Shown here in pieces: positions 7,954 to 16,365 of a stretch of DNA of 33,188 nt. The translations under genes were made by a program, and so were the position numbers. The DNA comes from an uncultured Candidatus Saccharibacteria bacterium (GTDB taxonomy: Bacteria > Patescibacteriota > Saccharimonadia > Saccharimonadales > Saccharimonadaceae). The notes below the pieces were generated by a model. That model was given only the letters and a program-made list of their open reading frames with translations. It was not told the origin of the DNA and searched no databases. The DNA lies in contig CAMYZZ010000009.1 in NCBI GenBank assembly GCA_947304135.1, positions 1 through 33,188 of the forward strand. Reading direction: 5' to 3'. How positions within the stretch are numbered: position 1 is the stretch's first letter; each line of letters begins with the position of its first letter.

Positions 7954-7963
7954 GGGCTTTCGT

Positions 7964-8140
7964 TTAGAGTTTTACGATTCGGTGCTTTGATTTTTGACGG
8001 GCGGAGATTTCCCACTCCTTCTTTTTTAGCGCCGCGTCTAGGCCGCCGAGTGCGGCGTATGGCGCAAATTGCTTGGCGCGCTGACTCTGCAGCATGCATG
8101 GGTGACCTGCTCCCCAGGTTTTTCTGGTTTTATTTTCCAC
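7964..8140 (-). CDS. YolD-like small protein linked to the Y-family polymerase
   Basis: A 58-residue protein starting at GTG 8140, which has GGGGGG seven bases upstream and overlaps the polymerase gene's end by 11 bases. A longer start at 8173 is possible but has no ribosome site. The segment SQRAKQFAPYAALGGLDAAL matches the conserved core of the YolD-like small proteins encoded beside Y-family polymerases in Firmicutes. The exact role in those families is not settled; a regulatory or accessory role in translesion synthesis is proposed. Context supports this: it is directly coupled to the polymerase. The C-terminus is very basic (ARQKSKHRIVKL). Confidence 0.78.
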   Translation of the reverse strand: MENKTRKTWGAGHPCMLQSQRAKQFAPYAALGGLDAALKKKEWEISARQKSKHRIVKL

Positions 8141-9371
8141 TTTTGTGCCCCCCAATCTGAAGGTTGCGCTCACGCGTGGTGGCGGCGTCCTCTAGGTCTT
8201 CGCCGCGGAAAATTGCGTTCTTGCCAAATTTGCTCTTGATATCTATAATCGCGGATTGAATTTTTTGGTTGGATTCTTGCTTTTTGACATTATCAAATAG
8301 CGACATCTGGCGTGGGGTAGAGTCTTTTTCTATATCGTTAAAACTAATCCCAATCCGACGATAGACCGATTCCCTATCGGCGATTCTATGAAACAGCTCA
8401 TCGGCTGCGGTGGTGATTACTTGGTCAACGCTTGTAGGAGTGAGAAAACGGTGCGTGCCACGGAATAGACCGGTATATAGCGTGATAGAGCTGACAAGCT
8501 CGTGGTTTCTTACTATTTTCAGACAGAGCTCGCGCGTCATCTCGCGGACGATTAGCGCGGCTTCGTCAAAATTATAATTTCTATGTAAGACTTGGGTGGA
8601 GCTGTAGCTAGTAGAGCCTGCAGTATAGTTTTTGATATCTTTAATAGTGGTCGGTTCACGGCCCCAGGCATGGTCAATTAAGAGCTCAGCATCGATACCA
8701 AAAATTTTGTAGAGAATCTCCGGGTCGGCCTTGGTGATATCGCCCATGGTAAACATGCAGTGGTCGGATAAGCGTTTGGCCGTGCCCTTGCCGATGCGCC
8801 AAAAATCTGTGATTGGGCGGTGGCTCCATAGTTTTTCTCTGTAAGATTTTTCGTCGAGCTCACCGATAAAATCTGGCGCGTGTTTGGCGATAATATCTAG
8901 GGCGATTTTGGCCAAATACAGATTTGTACCTACACCGGCGGTGGCGCGCACGCCCACTTTTTTATAAACCTCATCCATCAAAAATTTGGCCATTTCGCGC
9001 GGGGTCTTTTTATAAAGCTTGAGATAATCTGTTACGTCTAGGAAGGCCTCGTCGATAGAATAGACATGGATGTCTTCTGAACTGATATATTCCAGATAAA
9101 CCCCATAGATGCGCATGGCGTAATCAATATATTTTTGCATGCGTGGCGGCGCCATGATGTATTTGAGATTTTTGGGGATTTCAAAAACACGGCAGCGGTT
9201 TTTGACGCCTTTTTCTTTGAGCGACGGCGAGACTGCCAGGCAAATTGTCTTTTCTGTCCTGGTGGGGTCGGCCACAACCAAGTCTGTCGTCATCGGGTCT
9301 AGGCCACGCTCGACGCATTCCACCGAGGCATAAAAAGATTTAAGGTCAATACAAAGATAGTGGCGCTCCAT
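8130..9371 (-). CDS. Y-family DNA polymerase (UmuC/DinB type)
   Basis: A 413-residue translesion polymerase. Near the N-terminus CIDLKSFYASVEC carries the first metal-binding Asp, and VYSIDEAFLDVT the second catalytic DE pair. The palm, thumb and little-finger regions are complete. A beta-clamp-binding peptide QMSLF is present near residue 355. It lacks extra C-terminal domains. The closest match in style is the UmuC/UvrX group (IDEAFLDVTDY, RIGKGTAKRL) rather than classical Pol IV. It begins two bases after the methyltransferase stop and overlaps the YolD-like gene, so the three form one transcript. Expected role: DNA damage tolerance and mutagenesis. No LexA-like operator was recognised upstream. 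Confidence 0.93.
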   Translation of the reverse strand: MERHYLCIDLKSFYASVECVERGLDPMTTDLVVADPTRTEKTICLAVSPSLKEKGVKNRCRVFEIPKNLKYIMAPPRMQKYIDYAMRIYGVYLEYISSEDIHVYSIDEAFLDVTDYLKLYKKTPREMAKFLMDEVYKKVGVRATAGVGTNLYLAKIALDIIAKHAPDFIGELDEKSYREKLWSHRPITDFWRIGKGTAKRLSDHCMFTMGDITKADPEILYKIFGIDAELLIDHAWGREPTTIKDIKNYTAGSTSYSSTQVLHRNYNFDEAALIVREMTRELCLKIVRNHELVSSITLYTGLFRGTHRFLTPTSVDQVITTAADELFHRIADRESVYRRIGISFNDIEKDSTPRQMSLFDNVKKQESNQKIQSAIIDIKSKFGKNAIFRGEDLEDAATTRERNLQIGGHKSGK

Positions 9372-9373
9372 AG

Positions 9374-9883
9374 TTAGACCGCCGTTTTGAGAGCAAATAG
9401 GGCGATACCGGCGGCCACAGAAACATTGAACGATTCTTTCTGGCCGACCATCGGAATTTCTATAAAGAGATCAATATAATCATAAAGGGATTTGTCTATA
9501 CCATAGACTTCTTCGCCGAGGATGAGCACAGCTTTTTGGCGGAGACGAGAGAGGAGAGCTGGCGAGCCCAGAGTAAACTTGCGGCCGTCGTTGATACGGT
9601 TTTCTAGGCCGATAATCTGGTAGCCTTCGGCTTTTAACTGTGGCAAAACGCGGCGGATATCATCAACATAGGATATAGGGATGTATTTTTCGGCGCCGAG
9701 CGAGGTTTTTTCTATCTGGCGGGCGAGTTTATCAGTCTGGTGCGGCAAGAGATTTGGGTTTTTGTCGCACGGGGTATAGCCAGAGCAGATTACCTGTTCC
9801 ACGCCCAAACCTTCGGCCGTCCGAAGAATTGCACCCACGTTGTAAGTTGATCTGATATTGTGCATCGACAATATGATTTCCAT
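9374..9883 (-). CDS. SpoU/TrmH-family RNA 2'-O-methyltransferase
   Basis: A 169-residue SPOUT-fold methyltransferase using S-adenosylmethionine. The three SpoU motifs are visible: motif 1 NIRSTYNVGAILRTAEGLG near residue 10, motif 2 LILGEEVYGID near 120, and motif 3 IEIPMVGQKESFNVSVAAG near 140. It has no N-terminal substrate-binding extension. The short length fits the TrmH/TrmL-like group acting on tRNA or rRNA, but the target base cannot be told. It is first in an operon with the Y-family polymerase. The ATG lies exactly six bases after a TATAAT box and has no ribosome site, so the mRNA is probably leaderless. Confidence 0.93.
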   Translation of the reverse strand: MEIILSMHNIRSTYNVGAILRTAEGLGVEQVICSGYTPCDKNPNLLPHQTDKLARQIEKTSLGAEKYIPISYVDDIRRVLPQLKAEGYQIIGLENRINDGRKFTLGSPALLSRLRQKAVLILGEEVYGIDKSLYDYIDLFIEIPMVGQKESFNVSVAAGIALFALKTAV

Positions 9884-9889
9884 GACTTT

Positions 9890-9918
9890 ATTATAGCATG
9901 GTTTGTAGGGTTTTACAA
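9890..9918 (-). promoter_or_regulatory. Promoter giving a probable leaderless mRNA (SpoU operon)
   Basis: TTGTAA, a 17-bp spacer ending in ATGC, and TATAAT, then AAAGTC and the ATG at 9883. Transcription would start at or within a base of the start codon. Confidence 0.75.
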
Positions 9919-9951
9919 TTTTTGACAGTTTTGGCCTTTTTGAACGATAGA

Positions 9952-12900
9952 TTAGACAACTTTGACGCAGTCTGCGGTCAAGAGGTCTGAGAGTGGCTTG
10001 GTTAGCTCGTCGGAGGCATCTACGCGGAACGGCAAGCGGACCGGTTTTTTGTCTTCACCATCTTGCAAAACCAGGATAATCTCTTGGAAGCCGGGGTGGT
10101 CTTTGCAGAGCTCGCGGATGCGGGTCAAGGTATCAGTATTATCTGGGTCTTTGATTAGGCAGAAGAGGCGCTTTTTTCTGTCGTCTTCTGGAGGAGTAAC
10201 AGGCGCGTGAGGCTCGCTAACCGGGGTGGATTTTGCCGAGGTTTTGCCGGCAGAATCGCCGTATTTGACGCTTTCCTGGCCGCCAGAGGCCTTGGTGGCC
10301 CAAGCCTTGCTACCACGGCCGCCGCGGCCATTACCCCCCTTGGCTGCCACAGGAGGGGCAATTTTGGCCCCTGTAGACTGATAGTTCTCTAGGACCTCAT
10401 CAGAGATGACCTCTATAGTCTCTGCCAAAACTTTGACTTCTGGGGTAAAATTGCCGTTTTTATCCTTGGCGTTAACCTTGCCGACTACCTTGATAACATT
10501 ATCTTGGACGATTTTGGCGCCATATTGCTCAAAAACTGATGGAAAAACGATAATTTCTTGCTCGCTGGTCTTGTTCTCTATCTTGACAAAGGCCATTTTG
10601 CTGTTGCTCTTGGTCAAAATTGTGCGGACGCTAGTGATAATACCGCCAATGGTGACGATTTTATTGTCGTTTTCTTGAGAGACGATGGAATATGGATGGG
10701 TTTGCTCCTCAAAATAGGTATCGTATTTATCTAGCGGATGCGCAGAGAGATAAAGGCCGAGGAGATCACGTTCCCAGAGTAGCTGCTCTTTTTCTGAGAA
10801 CTTGGTTGGAGCGGGTTTGATCACTGGCTCTGGCACCGCGCCGGCCGCACCAAAGGCGCCAAAGAGATCGGTCTGCCCCGATGCTACGTCTTTTTGGCAT
10901 TTTTGGCCATAGGCCTGGATTTGCTCTAGGTTAAACAACAGATCAGAGCGCTCTCCAAAACGGTCAAACGCGCCGGTTTTGATGGCCGCCTCCCACGAAC
11001 GCTTATTGAACTTGGTGGCGTTCACGCGCTTAGAGAAGTCTGCTACAGACTTGAACGGGCCGTTTCTGTCGCGCTCAGGGATAACCTCTTCTTCTACCAG
11101 CGCTTTGCCCATACTCTTGATACCAGAGAGGCCAAAGCGGATGGTATTTTTGTCTTTGACAATAGCAAAATCACCATAAGACTCGTTAATATCTGGACCT
11201 AGGACTTTTAGACCCATGCGCTTACACTCGGTCATCTCAATCGTAAGACGGTCAGTCCAGCGCATATCAGAGGTCATCAGTGCCGCCATAAAGGCATCTG
11301 GGTAGTGTGCTTTGAGATAGGCCGTCCAATAAGCAACAAGAGCATAACACGCGGCGTGAGATTTGTTAAAACAGTAGTTAGCGAAATCTAGGAGCTGCGC
11401 CCAGAAGGTCTCGGCGATTTCTTCGGTGGCACCACCAATCTCGACCGCACCTTTGATAAACTCTGGCTTAACCTTTTTCATCAGGTCAATCTTTTTCTTA
11501 CCCACAGCCTTACGCAAGGTATCGGCCTGACCACCAGTAAATCCACACCATTCCTTGGAAATCTGCATGAACTGCTCTTGGTAGATCATGATGCCATAGG
11601 TGGATTTGAGTGAGTTTTCTAGGCCGGGGTGGAGGTAGGTGATTTTTTCTTGACCGTGTTTGCGGCGGATAAATGATTCAATAAACTGCATCGGGCCCGG
11701 GCGGTATAGTGCCACCATAGCGATGATATCTTCAAAACTGGAGGCCTTGAGGTCTTTGAGATAGCGTTTCATACCAGCAGATTCAAGCTGGAAAACACCG
11801 GTGGTTTCTGCGCGCTGGAGGAGCTTGTAGGTTTCTTCGTCGTCTAGTGGGACAGAGTACATGTCTAGATCCACGCCATAGACTTTGCGAATCATGCGGA
11901 GGGCGTTATTAATCACAGAGAGGTTGGAAAGACCAAGAAAGTCCATCTTGAGAAGCCCTAGTTCTTCTACCTGACTCATTGGGAATTGGGCTGAGAGAAC
12001 ATCTTCGCCGCTGGCACCTTTCTTCTTGGCGACTTCTAGCGGGAGGAATTTAACTAGATCATCTGGGGCAATAATCACACCACATGCGTGGACGCCGTGA
12101 GAGCGGATAGTCCCCTCTAGTTTACTGGCAAAATCAATCACCTCTTTGGCGGTAGGGTTGCTTTCGTACTCAGCCTTGAGGTCTGGGACATCTTTGATTG
12201 CGTCAGCCAAGTGGACGTGGTGGCCCATCACTGGGTCCGGGACTAGTTTGGCTATGCGGTCAGATTCCGCATACGGCACCTCCAGCACACGCGCCACATC
12301 GCGCACGGCGTTTTTGGCCATCATCTTGCCGAAGGTGACGATATTAGAGACGCGGCCACGACCATATTTCTCTGTACAATACTGAATCACCTCGTCGCGG
12401 CGGGTATCTTGGATGTCGGTATCAATATCTGGCATGGAAATACGGTCTGGGTTCAAGAAACGCTCAAAGAGCAGATCGTATTTGAGCGGGTCTAGCTCGG
12501 TAATACGGAGGGCGTAGGCCAGAAGCGAACCAGCAGCAGAGCCACGACCTGGGCCATAGACAATCCTCTGACGTTTGCCCCAGTTGATGAAATCCTGGAC
12601 AATCAAGAAGTAACCGTTGTAACCCATGTGGTCTACCACGCCGAGCTCATAATCGATGCGCTCTAGGACATCTTTTCTGTCGGCAGCCTCTAGGAGCTTG
12701 CGACATTCTTCTACGGAAAGGTCTTTGGCCTCCTCCTCGGTCTTGCCGGCGTAGCGAAATACCAGGCCACGAAACACCAGTTTGTCAAGATAAGATTTTT
12801 CATCATCCCCATCTGGGATGCCTGGGAATTTTGGAATCAGGATGCGGCCGAGCTGGAGGTCTACGTCACACATATCGGCAATTTTGCGGGTGTTTCTGAC

Positions 12901-13752
12901 AGCATCCGGATGAGTCTTTCCCCAGCGATCTAGAATATCTTGTGGCGGGATGACATGGAGCTCAAAATCTTTGAGGCTCATGCGGTTTGGATCAGACAGA
13001 TTGGAGGCAGTACCGACGCAAAGCAAGATTTCGTGCGCGTCACGGTCTTCGTGTTTTAGGTAGTGGCCATCGCAAGTGATAACCATTGGCAAGCCGGTTT
13101 CTTTAGCAATTTCCTGCAAGCCTTCGTTGATTTTGTTCTGAACCTCCCAGTGAGTCGGAGAATCTGGGTGGCCATGGTCCTGCATCTCTAGATAGAAGCG
13201 GTCTTTGAAAACGTTTCTATACCATTCTACTAGCTCGCGGGCGCCTTTTTTGTCGCCGTTTTTGAGTTTGACGGAAATCTCGGAGCTGGCGCAACCAGAG
13301 AGACAGATGACACCCTCGTTGTATTTTTCCATCACCTCGTGGTCGATACGGGGTTTATAATACATACCCTCGGTCTCGGCGATTGTGATCATGCGGCAGA
13401 GGTTTTCGTAGCCTTTATTGTTCATCGCGAGCAGGGTAATGTGGAAACGCTCTTTGTCGTGGCTTGGATCCTTGTCGGTCAATTTCCTGGCGGCGACATA
13501 GGCCTCTACGCCAAGGACCGGATGGATGCCAGCATCGTGACAGGTTTTGTAGAGCTCCACCAGGCCACACATGGTGCCATGGTCTGTCACAGCGACGGCT
13601 TCCATGCCGGTGGACTTTACAAAATCAACTAGGTCTGGAATCTTGGTGAGACCATCTAGAACAGAGTAGTGGGTGTGATTATGGAGGTGCACAAAATCTG
13701 CCACCGTCAAGGCACCAGAATTAGGGCTTTTTTCGTTAACCTCCTTTGTCAT
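9952..13752 (-). CDS. dnaE: DNA polymerase III subunit alpha
   Basis: The replicative polymerase catalytic subunit, 1266 residues, of the usual DnaE length. The N-terminal PHP domain starts with HLHNHTHYSVLDG. The catalytic palm carries PDIDTDIQDTRRDE with the metal-binding aspartates. Finger motifs such as FQLESAGMKRYLKDL and ALYRPGPMQFI follow. QTDLF resembles the internal clamp-binding site. An OB fold (VTIGGIITSVRTI) and a low-complexity Gly/Ala/Lys linker precede a C-terminal domain. The ATG is six bases after TATAAT, so translation is probably leaderless. An AAAGGAGG lies inside the first codons with no start codon at a useful distance after it. No clear terminator was seen downstream. 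Confidence 0.98.
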   Translation of the reverse strand: MTKEVNEKSPNSGALTVADFVHLHNHTHYSVLDGLTKIPDLVDFVKSTGMEAVAVTDHGTMCGLVELYKTCHDAGIHPVLGVEAYVAARKLTDKDPSHDKERFHITLLAMNNKGYENLCRMITIAETEGMYYKPRIDHEVMEKYNEGVICLSGCASSEISVKLKNGDKKGARELVEWYRNVFKDRFYLEMQDHGHPDSPTHWEVQNKINEGLQEIAKETGLPMVITCDGHYLKHEDRDAHEILLCVGTASNLSDPNRMSLKDFELHVIPPQDILDRWGKTHPDAVRNTRKIADMCDVDLQLGRILIPKFPGIPDGDDEKSYLDKLVFRGLVFRYAGKTEEEAKDLSVEECRKLLEAADRKDVLERIDYELGVVDHMGYNGYFLIVQDFINWGKRQRIVYGPGRGSAAGSLLAYALRITELDPLKYDLLFERFLNPDRISMPDIDTDIQDTRRDEVIQYCTEKYGRGRVSNIVTFGKMMAKNAVRDVARVLEVPYAESDRIAKLVPDPVMGHHVHLADAIKDVPDLKAEYESNPTAKEVIDFASKLEGTIRSHGVHACGVIIAPDDLVKFLPLEVAKKKGASGEDVLSAQFPMSQVEELGLLKMDFLGLSNLSVINNALRMIRKVYGVDLDMYSVPLDDEETYKLLQRAETTGVFQLESAGMKRYLKDLKASSFEDIIAMVALYRPGPMQFIESFIRRKHGQEKITYLHPGLENSLKSTYGIMIYQEQFMQISKEWCGFTGGQADTLRKAVGKKKIDLMKKVKPEFIKGAVEIGGATEEIAETFWAQLLDFANYCFNKSHAACYALVAYWTAYLKAHYPDAFMAALMTSDMRWTDRLTIEMTECKRMGLKVLGPDINESYGDFAIVKDKNTIRFGLSGIKSMGKALVEEEVIPERDRNGPFKSVADFSKRVNATKFNKRSWEAAIKTGAFDRFGERSDLLFNLEQIQAYGQKCQKDVASGQTDLFGAFGAAGAVPEPVIKPAPTKFSEKEQLLWERDLLGLYLSAHPLDKYDTYFEEQTHPYSIVSQENDNKIVTIGGIITSVRTILTKSNSKMAFVKIENKTSEQEIIVFPSVFEQYGAKIVQDNVIKVVGKVNAKDKNGNFTPEVKVLAETIEVISDEVLENYQSTGAKIAPPVAAKGGNGRGGRGSKAWATKASGGQESVKYGDSAGKTSAKSTPVSEPHAPVTPPEDDRKKRLFCLIKDPDNTDTLTRIRELCKDHPGFQEIILVLQDGEDKKPVRLPFRVDASDELTKPLSDLLTADCVKVV

Positions 13753-13758
13753 ATGGAT

Positions 13759-13767
13759 ATTATAGCA
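13759..13767 (-). promoter_or_regulatory. Extended -10 of dnaE (leaderless)
   Basis: TGCTATAAT on the minus strand, then ATCCAT and the ATG at 13752. No good -35 is present at 17 bp, where the upstream gene's terminator hairpin lies. Confidence 0.65.
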
Positions 13768-13770
13768 TAG

Positions 13771-13803
13771 AAAAGCCGCGGAACTTTGGGTTCTGCGGCT
13801 TTT
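13771..13803 (-). terminator. Terminator of the galU operon
   Basis: AGCCGC-A-GAAC/GTTC-C-GCGGCT stem followed by TTTTC, a few bases after the YtxH-like gene and directly before the dnaE -10. Confidence 0.85.
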
Positions 13804-13809
13804 GTTCGG

Positions 13810-14121
13810 CTATTTGCGAAGCTTCTTGGCAGTCTTCTCTAGCTGGCGTGCAGTCTTACGCTTGGCAGTGTTTGCCGTCTTGGTTGCCTTTCTTACCACG
13901 CGCTTACCTTCGCGCGAAACGTTTTTGGCTGCCTGACGACCTTGACGTTCATACTTTTTGGCCGTGCGCCTAGCTGATGCCACGGCTTTTTTACCACTGC
14001 GTTCTATTTCTTTTCTAGTCTTAGCACCAGATTGTGGCGCAGCTAAAAGCCCTGCTGCAGCCCCGGCGATGCCACCGAGAATTGCTCCGAGGATAAATCC
14101 TCCGCCTCTACCTTTCGTCAT
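13810..14121 (-). CDS. YtxH-like protein with very basic tail
   Basis: A 103-residue protein starting at ATG 14121, inside the last codons of the preceding gene (14-base overlap). The N-terminus (GGGFILGAILGGIAGAAAGLLAAPQSGAKTR, described here in outline) has the glycine/alanine membrane segment and the following APxSGxxTR signature of YtxH-domain proteins. The remainder is rich in Lys, Arg and Ala, resembling a histone-H1-like tail, and probably binds nucleic acid or acidic polymers. It is the last gene of the galU operon. YtxH proteins are stress-associated in Firmicutes, without a clear biochemical role. Confidence 0.8.
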   Translation of the reverse strand: MTKGRGGGFILGAILGGIAGAAAGLLAAPQSGAKTRKEIERSGKKAVASARRTAKKYERQGRQAAKNVSREGKRVVRKATKTANTAKRKTARQLEKTAKKLRK

Positions 14122-14392
14122 CCTCTTTCCCACCTTTCTTTGACTTACTATTACCCTTATTATACTTACTGATAAAGGTATTCGCAAGGCCACTGACGAC
14201 AGAGGCGCCAAGGCCCTTAAATTTGTCGGCGACGTCATTGGCCTTGTCGGCTAAATCTACGCCAGACTGAGCGAGACGATTGAGTTTATTGATGAGTTTG
14301 ATGGATTTAATAAGGAAGATAATTCCAATAATCAGGAAGATGAAAAGTGTGCCGGCGAGAATGCCAACAATAATCCACTCTGCAACGTTCAT
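14108..14392 (-). CDS. Small membrane protein with coiled region (DUF948-like)
   Basis: A 94-residue protein with one N-terminal transmembrane helix (about residues 7-30, WIIVGILAGTLFIFLIIGII) followed by an amphipathic helical stretch (LADKANDVADKFKG) and a charged Lys-rich end. This layout resembles DUF948/YtxG-type proteins, which are often paired with YtxH-domain genes, as here. Its start shares one base with the galU stop (TAATG), so translation is coupled. Function unknown; probably an envelope-associated pair with the next gene. Confidence 0.75.
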   Translation of the reverse strand: MNVAEWIIVGILAGTLFIFLIIGIIFLIKSIKLINKLNRLAQSGVDLADKANDVADKFKGLGASVVSGLANTFISKYNKGNSKSKKGGKEDDER

Positions 14393-15261
14393 TAGTTCTC
14401 CTCCACGAAGGTTTTGACGTCGGCGTAATAATCTTCGTAATCCTTAACATAGCGGAGATGAGCCATGAAGTAGTTCTTTGGATCGCCGGTAGTCATCCAG
14501 GTGCCTTCGGTCTCTTTGACATAGACTCGGCCGGTTGGAATGAGGCGTGCGATTGCATCCGCAGTCCAGAGCTCACCATCTAGGCCAGTGTTTGCTGGGT
14601 TGAGGTGTTCAAATACTTCTGGGGTAAGTAGATAGCGACCATAGGAGGCAAGGTCGGATGGAGCTTCGGCTGGATCTGGTTTTTCTACGAGACCAACGAG
14701 CTTGTCACCGTCCATAGAGATGGAGGCGTATTTTTTAATTTCTTCGTGCTTGACTGGCTGACCGGCAATGATAGCGGCGGCATCTGGATGCTCTTTGAAA
14801 GAATCGATCAAATCTTTGACTGCACTCTGGCCAAAGACGACGTCGTCGGAATACGCCACAATGAAGGCCTCGTCGTCATTGATAAACTCACGTACAGAGG
14901 CAATTGGCGAGCCGTTGCCATAAGGCAAACTCTGGTCTTGCTGAATAATAGTAACTTTTGGGAAATTCAAAACTTTTTTGACTGGCTCAAAACGATCGGA
15001 CTTGCCTTGGGAAGCAAGCTGCTTTTCGATCTTTGGCACGGCGTTATGGAAGTAATCTTCGTAAATCTTGACACCATCTGGAGTAGCAACGATGATAATT
15101 TCTTCGATGCCGGCGTCGATACACTCCTCAACGACGAGCTGCATGATTGGTCTATTGCCAAGTGGAAGCATCGCTTTTGGAACGGTCTTCGTGATCGGCA
15201 AGTAGCGGCTAGCAAAACCCGCGTCGGTGATGATAGCCTTGGTAGGTTGTTTATAGTTCAT
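14392..15261 (-). CDS. galU: UTP-glucose-1-phosphate uridylyltransferase-like
   Basis: A 289-residue nucleotidyltransferase that would make UDP-glucose for glycan or lipid synthesis in the cytoplasm. I chose ATG 15261 because AAGGAG lies six bases before it; the 16 codons upstream overlap the promoter. Fold landmarks are present: an N-terminal nucleotide loop, TKTVPKAMLPLGNRPIMQ, a central YSDDVVFG (the metal-binding D), EKPDPAEAPS and TGDPKNYF. The loop reads DAGFASRYLP where GalU normally has AGxGTRFLP, so the second glycine and the threonine are changed while the arginine is kept. Specificity for glucose-1-phosphate is therefore likely but unproven. Confidence 0.9.
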   Translation of the reverse strand: MNYKQPTKAIITDAGFASRYLPITKTVPKAMLPLGNRPIMQLVVEECIDAGIEEIIIVATPDGVKIYEDYFHNAVPKIEKQLASQGKSDRFEPVKKVLNFPKVTIIQQDQSLPYGNGSPIASVREFINDDEAFIVAYSDDVVFGQSAVKDLIDSFKEHPDAAAIIAGQPVKHEEIKKYASISMDGDKLVGLVEKPDPAEAPSDLASYGRYLLTPEVFEHLNPANTGLDGELWTADAIARLIPTGRVYVKETEGTWMTTGDPKNYFMAHLRYVKDYEDYYADVKTFVEEN

Positions 15262-15280
15262 AAGTTCTCCTTGAAACCTC

Positions 15281-15309
15281 ATTATAGTATACTTATTATT
15301 TCTTGACAA
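15281..15309 (-). promoter_or_regulatory. Promoter of the galU operon
   Basis: TTGTCA, a 17-bp spacer, and TATAAT on the minus strand, 19 bases before the galU ATG. Confidence 0.75.
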
Positions 15310-15333
15310 CTTTTCCCAAAATTTTAGCCTAAT

Positions 15334-16365
15334 TTAGGTGTGGCGGATTTTTTTGCGAACTTCTTCTATCAACTTGGTCTTTTGGTATTCTAGAGGTTTC
15401 AAGACCATATCATGGGCTGGCAAATATTTTAGCTCATCGCCGCCAAATCCACGCTTAAAGAAGGACACCCCATAGAAGCGGTGGTTCTTCTCATCTTCGC
15501 CAACAATTCCCCACAGATTGTAGCGTTTGATACCGCGTGCTCTGGCATCTTTCATCGCCTCAACATGAAGAATTGGCGAACCAGATAGTTTGGTGCCAAG
15601 GGCGGTTGAAGCAGCATAATGATATGATGCCTCATTGCCGTAGAAAATCATAAAATTCTGGGCAAGGATTTCGCCATCATATTTGGCGGTATAGAGAACT
15701 GCTTCGCCATTTTTAGCAAATGCGGCAAACTGTTTGGTGAGATAATCCTCAGAGAACTCTACAAAACTCTGGCGCTTGGCGGTCTGACTCTGAATCTGGT
15801 AGAAGGTATGAATATCTTTTGGATCGGTGGATTTTTCAATCGTGAAACCTTTGTTTCTGGCATTATTGACGGCATAGCGAATGCGGCGGTGCATATTCTT
15901 CAAAATTTCTTCTTCTGACTTGTTTAAGTCCAGTACAGCAGCATACTCTACGGAGAGAAAGGTTGGCGCAGGCTTCAAACCGTTATCTTTGAAAATTTTG
16001 TAGGCCTTCTCTGTACGCTCAAGCTGTGGGCGGACGCGGACAAAAACGCAATTATTGGCTTTGCCCTGCTCTCTGATATCCTCAAAAATAGCTTTGACTA
16101 ACTTTTTGTCGGAATAATCCATAATCGGTCCGCCAGCAATAGCTAGGTGACGACCACGTTTTGCGGTTTCTACAACGCCGGCGTAGGCAGCAAGAATTTT
16201 GGGAGATTTTTTAGCTGGGTCATCCACGGCAATACGTCGCACGACTTTTTTGCCACGGCTTTTGTGAAATTCGTAAAAATCCCAGGACTGTAAAAAGTTT
16301 GCTTCGGGATGAGAAGCGACAAACTTGTCCCATTTTTCCCTGTTTTCTGCATCAATTATTTTCAT
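15334..16365 (-). CDS. FemAB/FemX-like aminoacyl transferase 2
   Basis: A 343-residue protein of the Fem family (two GNAT-like folds), whose members add amino acids from aminoacyl-tRNA to the peptidoglycan stem peptide to form cross-bridges. Visible marks are FLQSWDFYEFHKSRGKK at the N-terminus, RYAVNNARNKGFTI in the middle and GIKRYNLWGI...FYGVSFFKRGFGG near the C-terminus. It is homologous to the preceding gene, sharing the LSKL/RYNLWGI and FKxGFGGE signature regions. The ATG overlaps the previous stop as ATGA. It is the last gene of a six-gene operon. The amino acid donated cannot be read from sequence. Confidence 0.92.
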   Translation of the reverse strand: MKIIDAENREKWDKFVASHPEANFLQSWDFYEFHKSRGKKVVRRIAVDDPAKKSPKILAAYAGVVETAKRGRHLAIAGGPIMDYSDKKLVKAIFEDIREQGKANNCVFVRVRPQLERTEKAYKIFKDNGLKPAPTFLSVEYAAVLDLNKSEEEILKNMHRRIRYAVNNARNKGFTIEKSTDPKDIHTFYQIQSQTAKRQSFVEFSEDYLTKQFAAFAKNGEAVLYTAKYDGEILAQNFMIFYGNEASYHYAASTALGTKLSGSPILHVEAMKDARARGIKRYNLWGIVGEDEKNHRFYGVSFFKRGFGGDELKYLPAHDMVLKPLEYQKTKLIEEVRKKIRHT

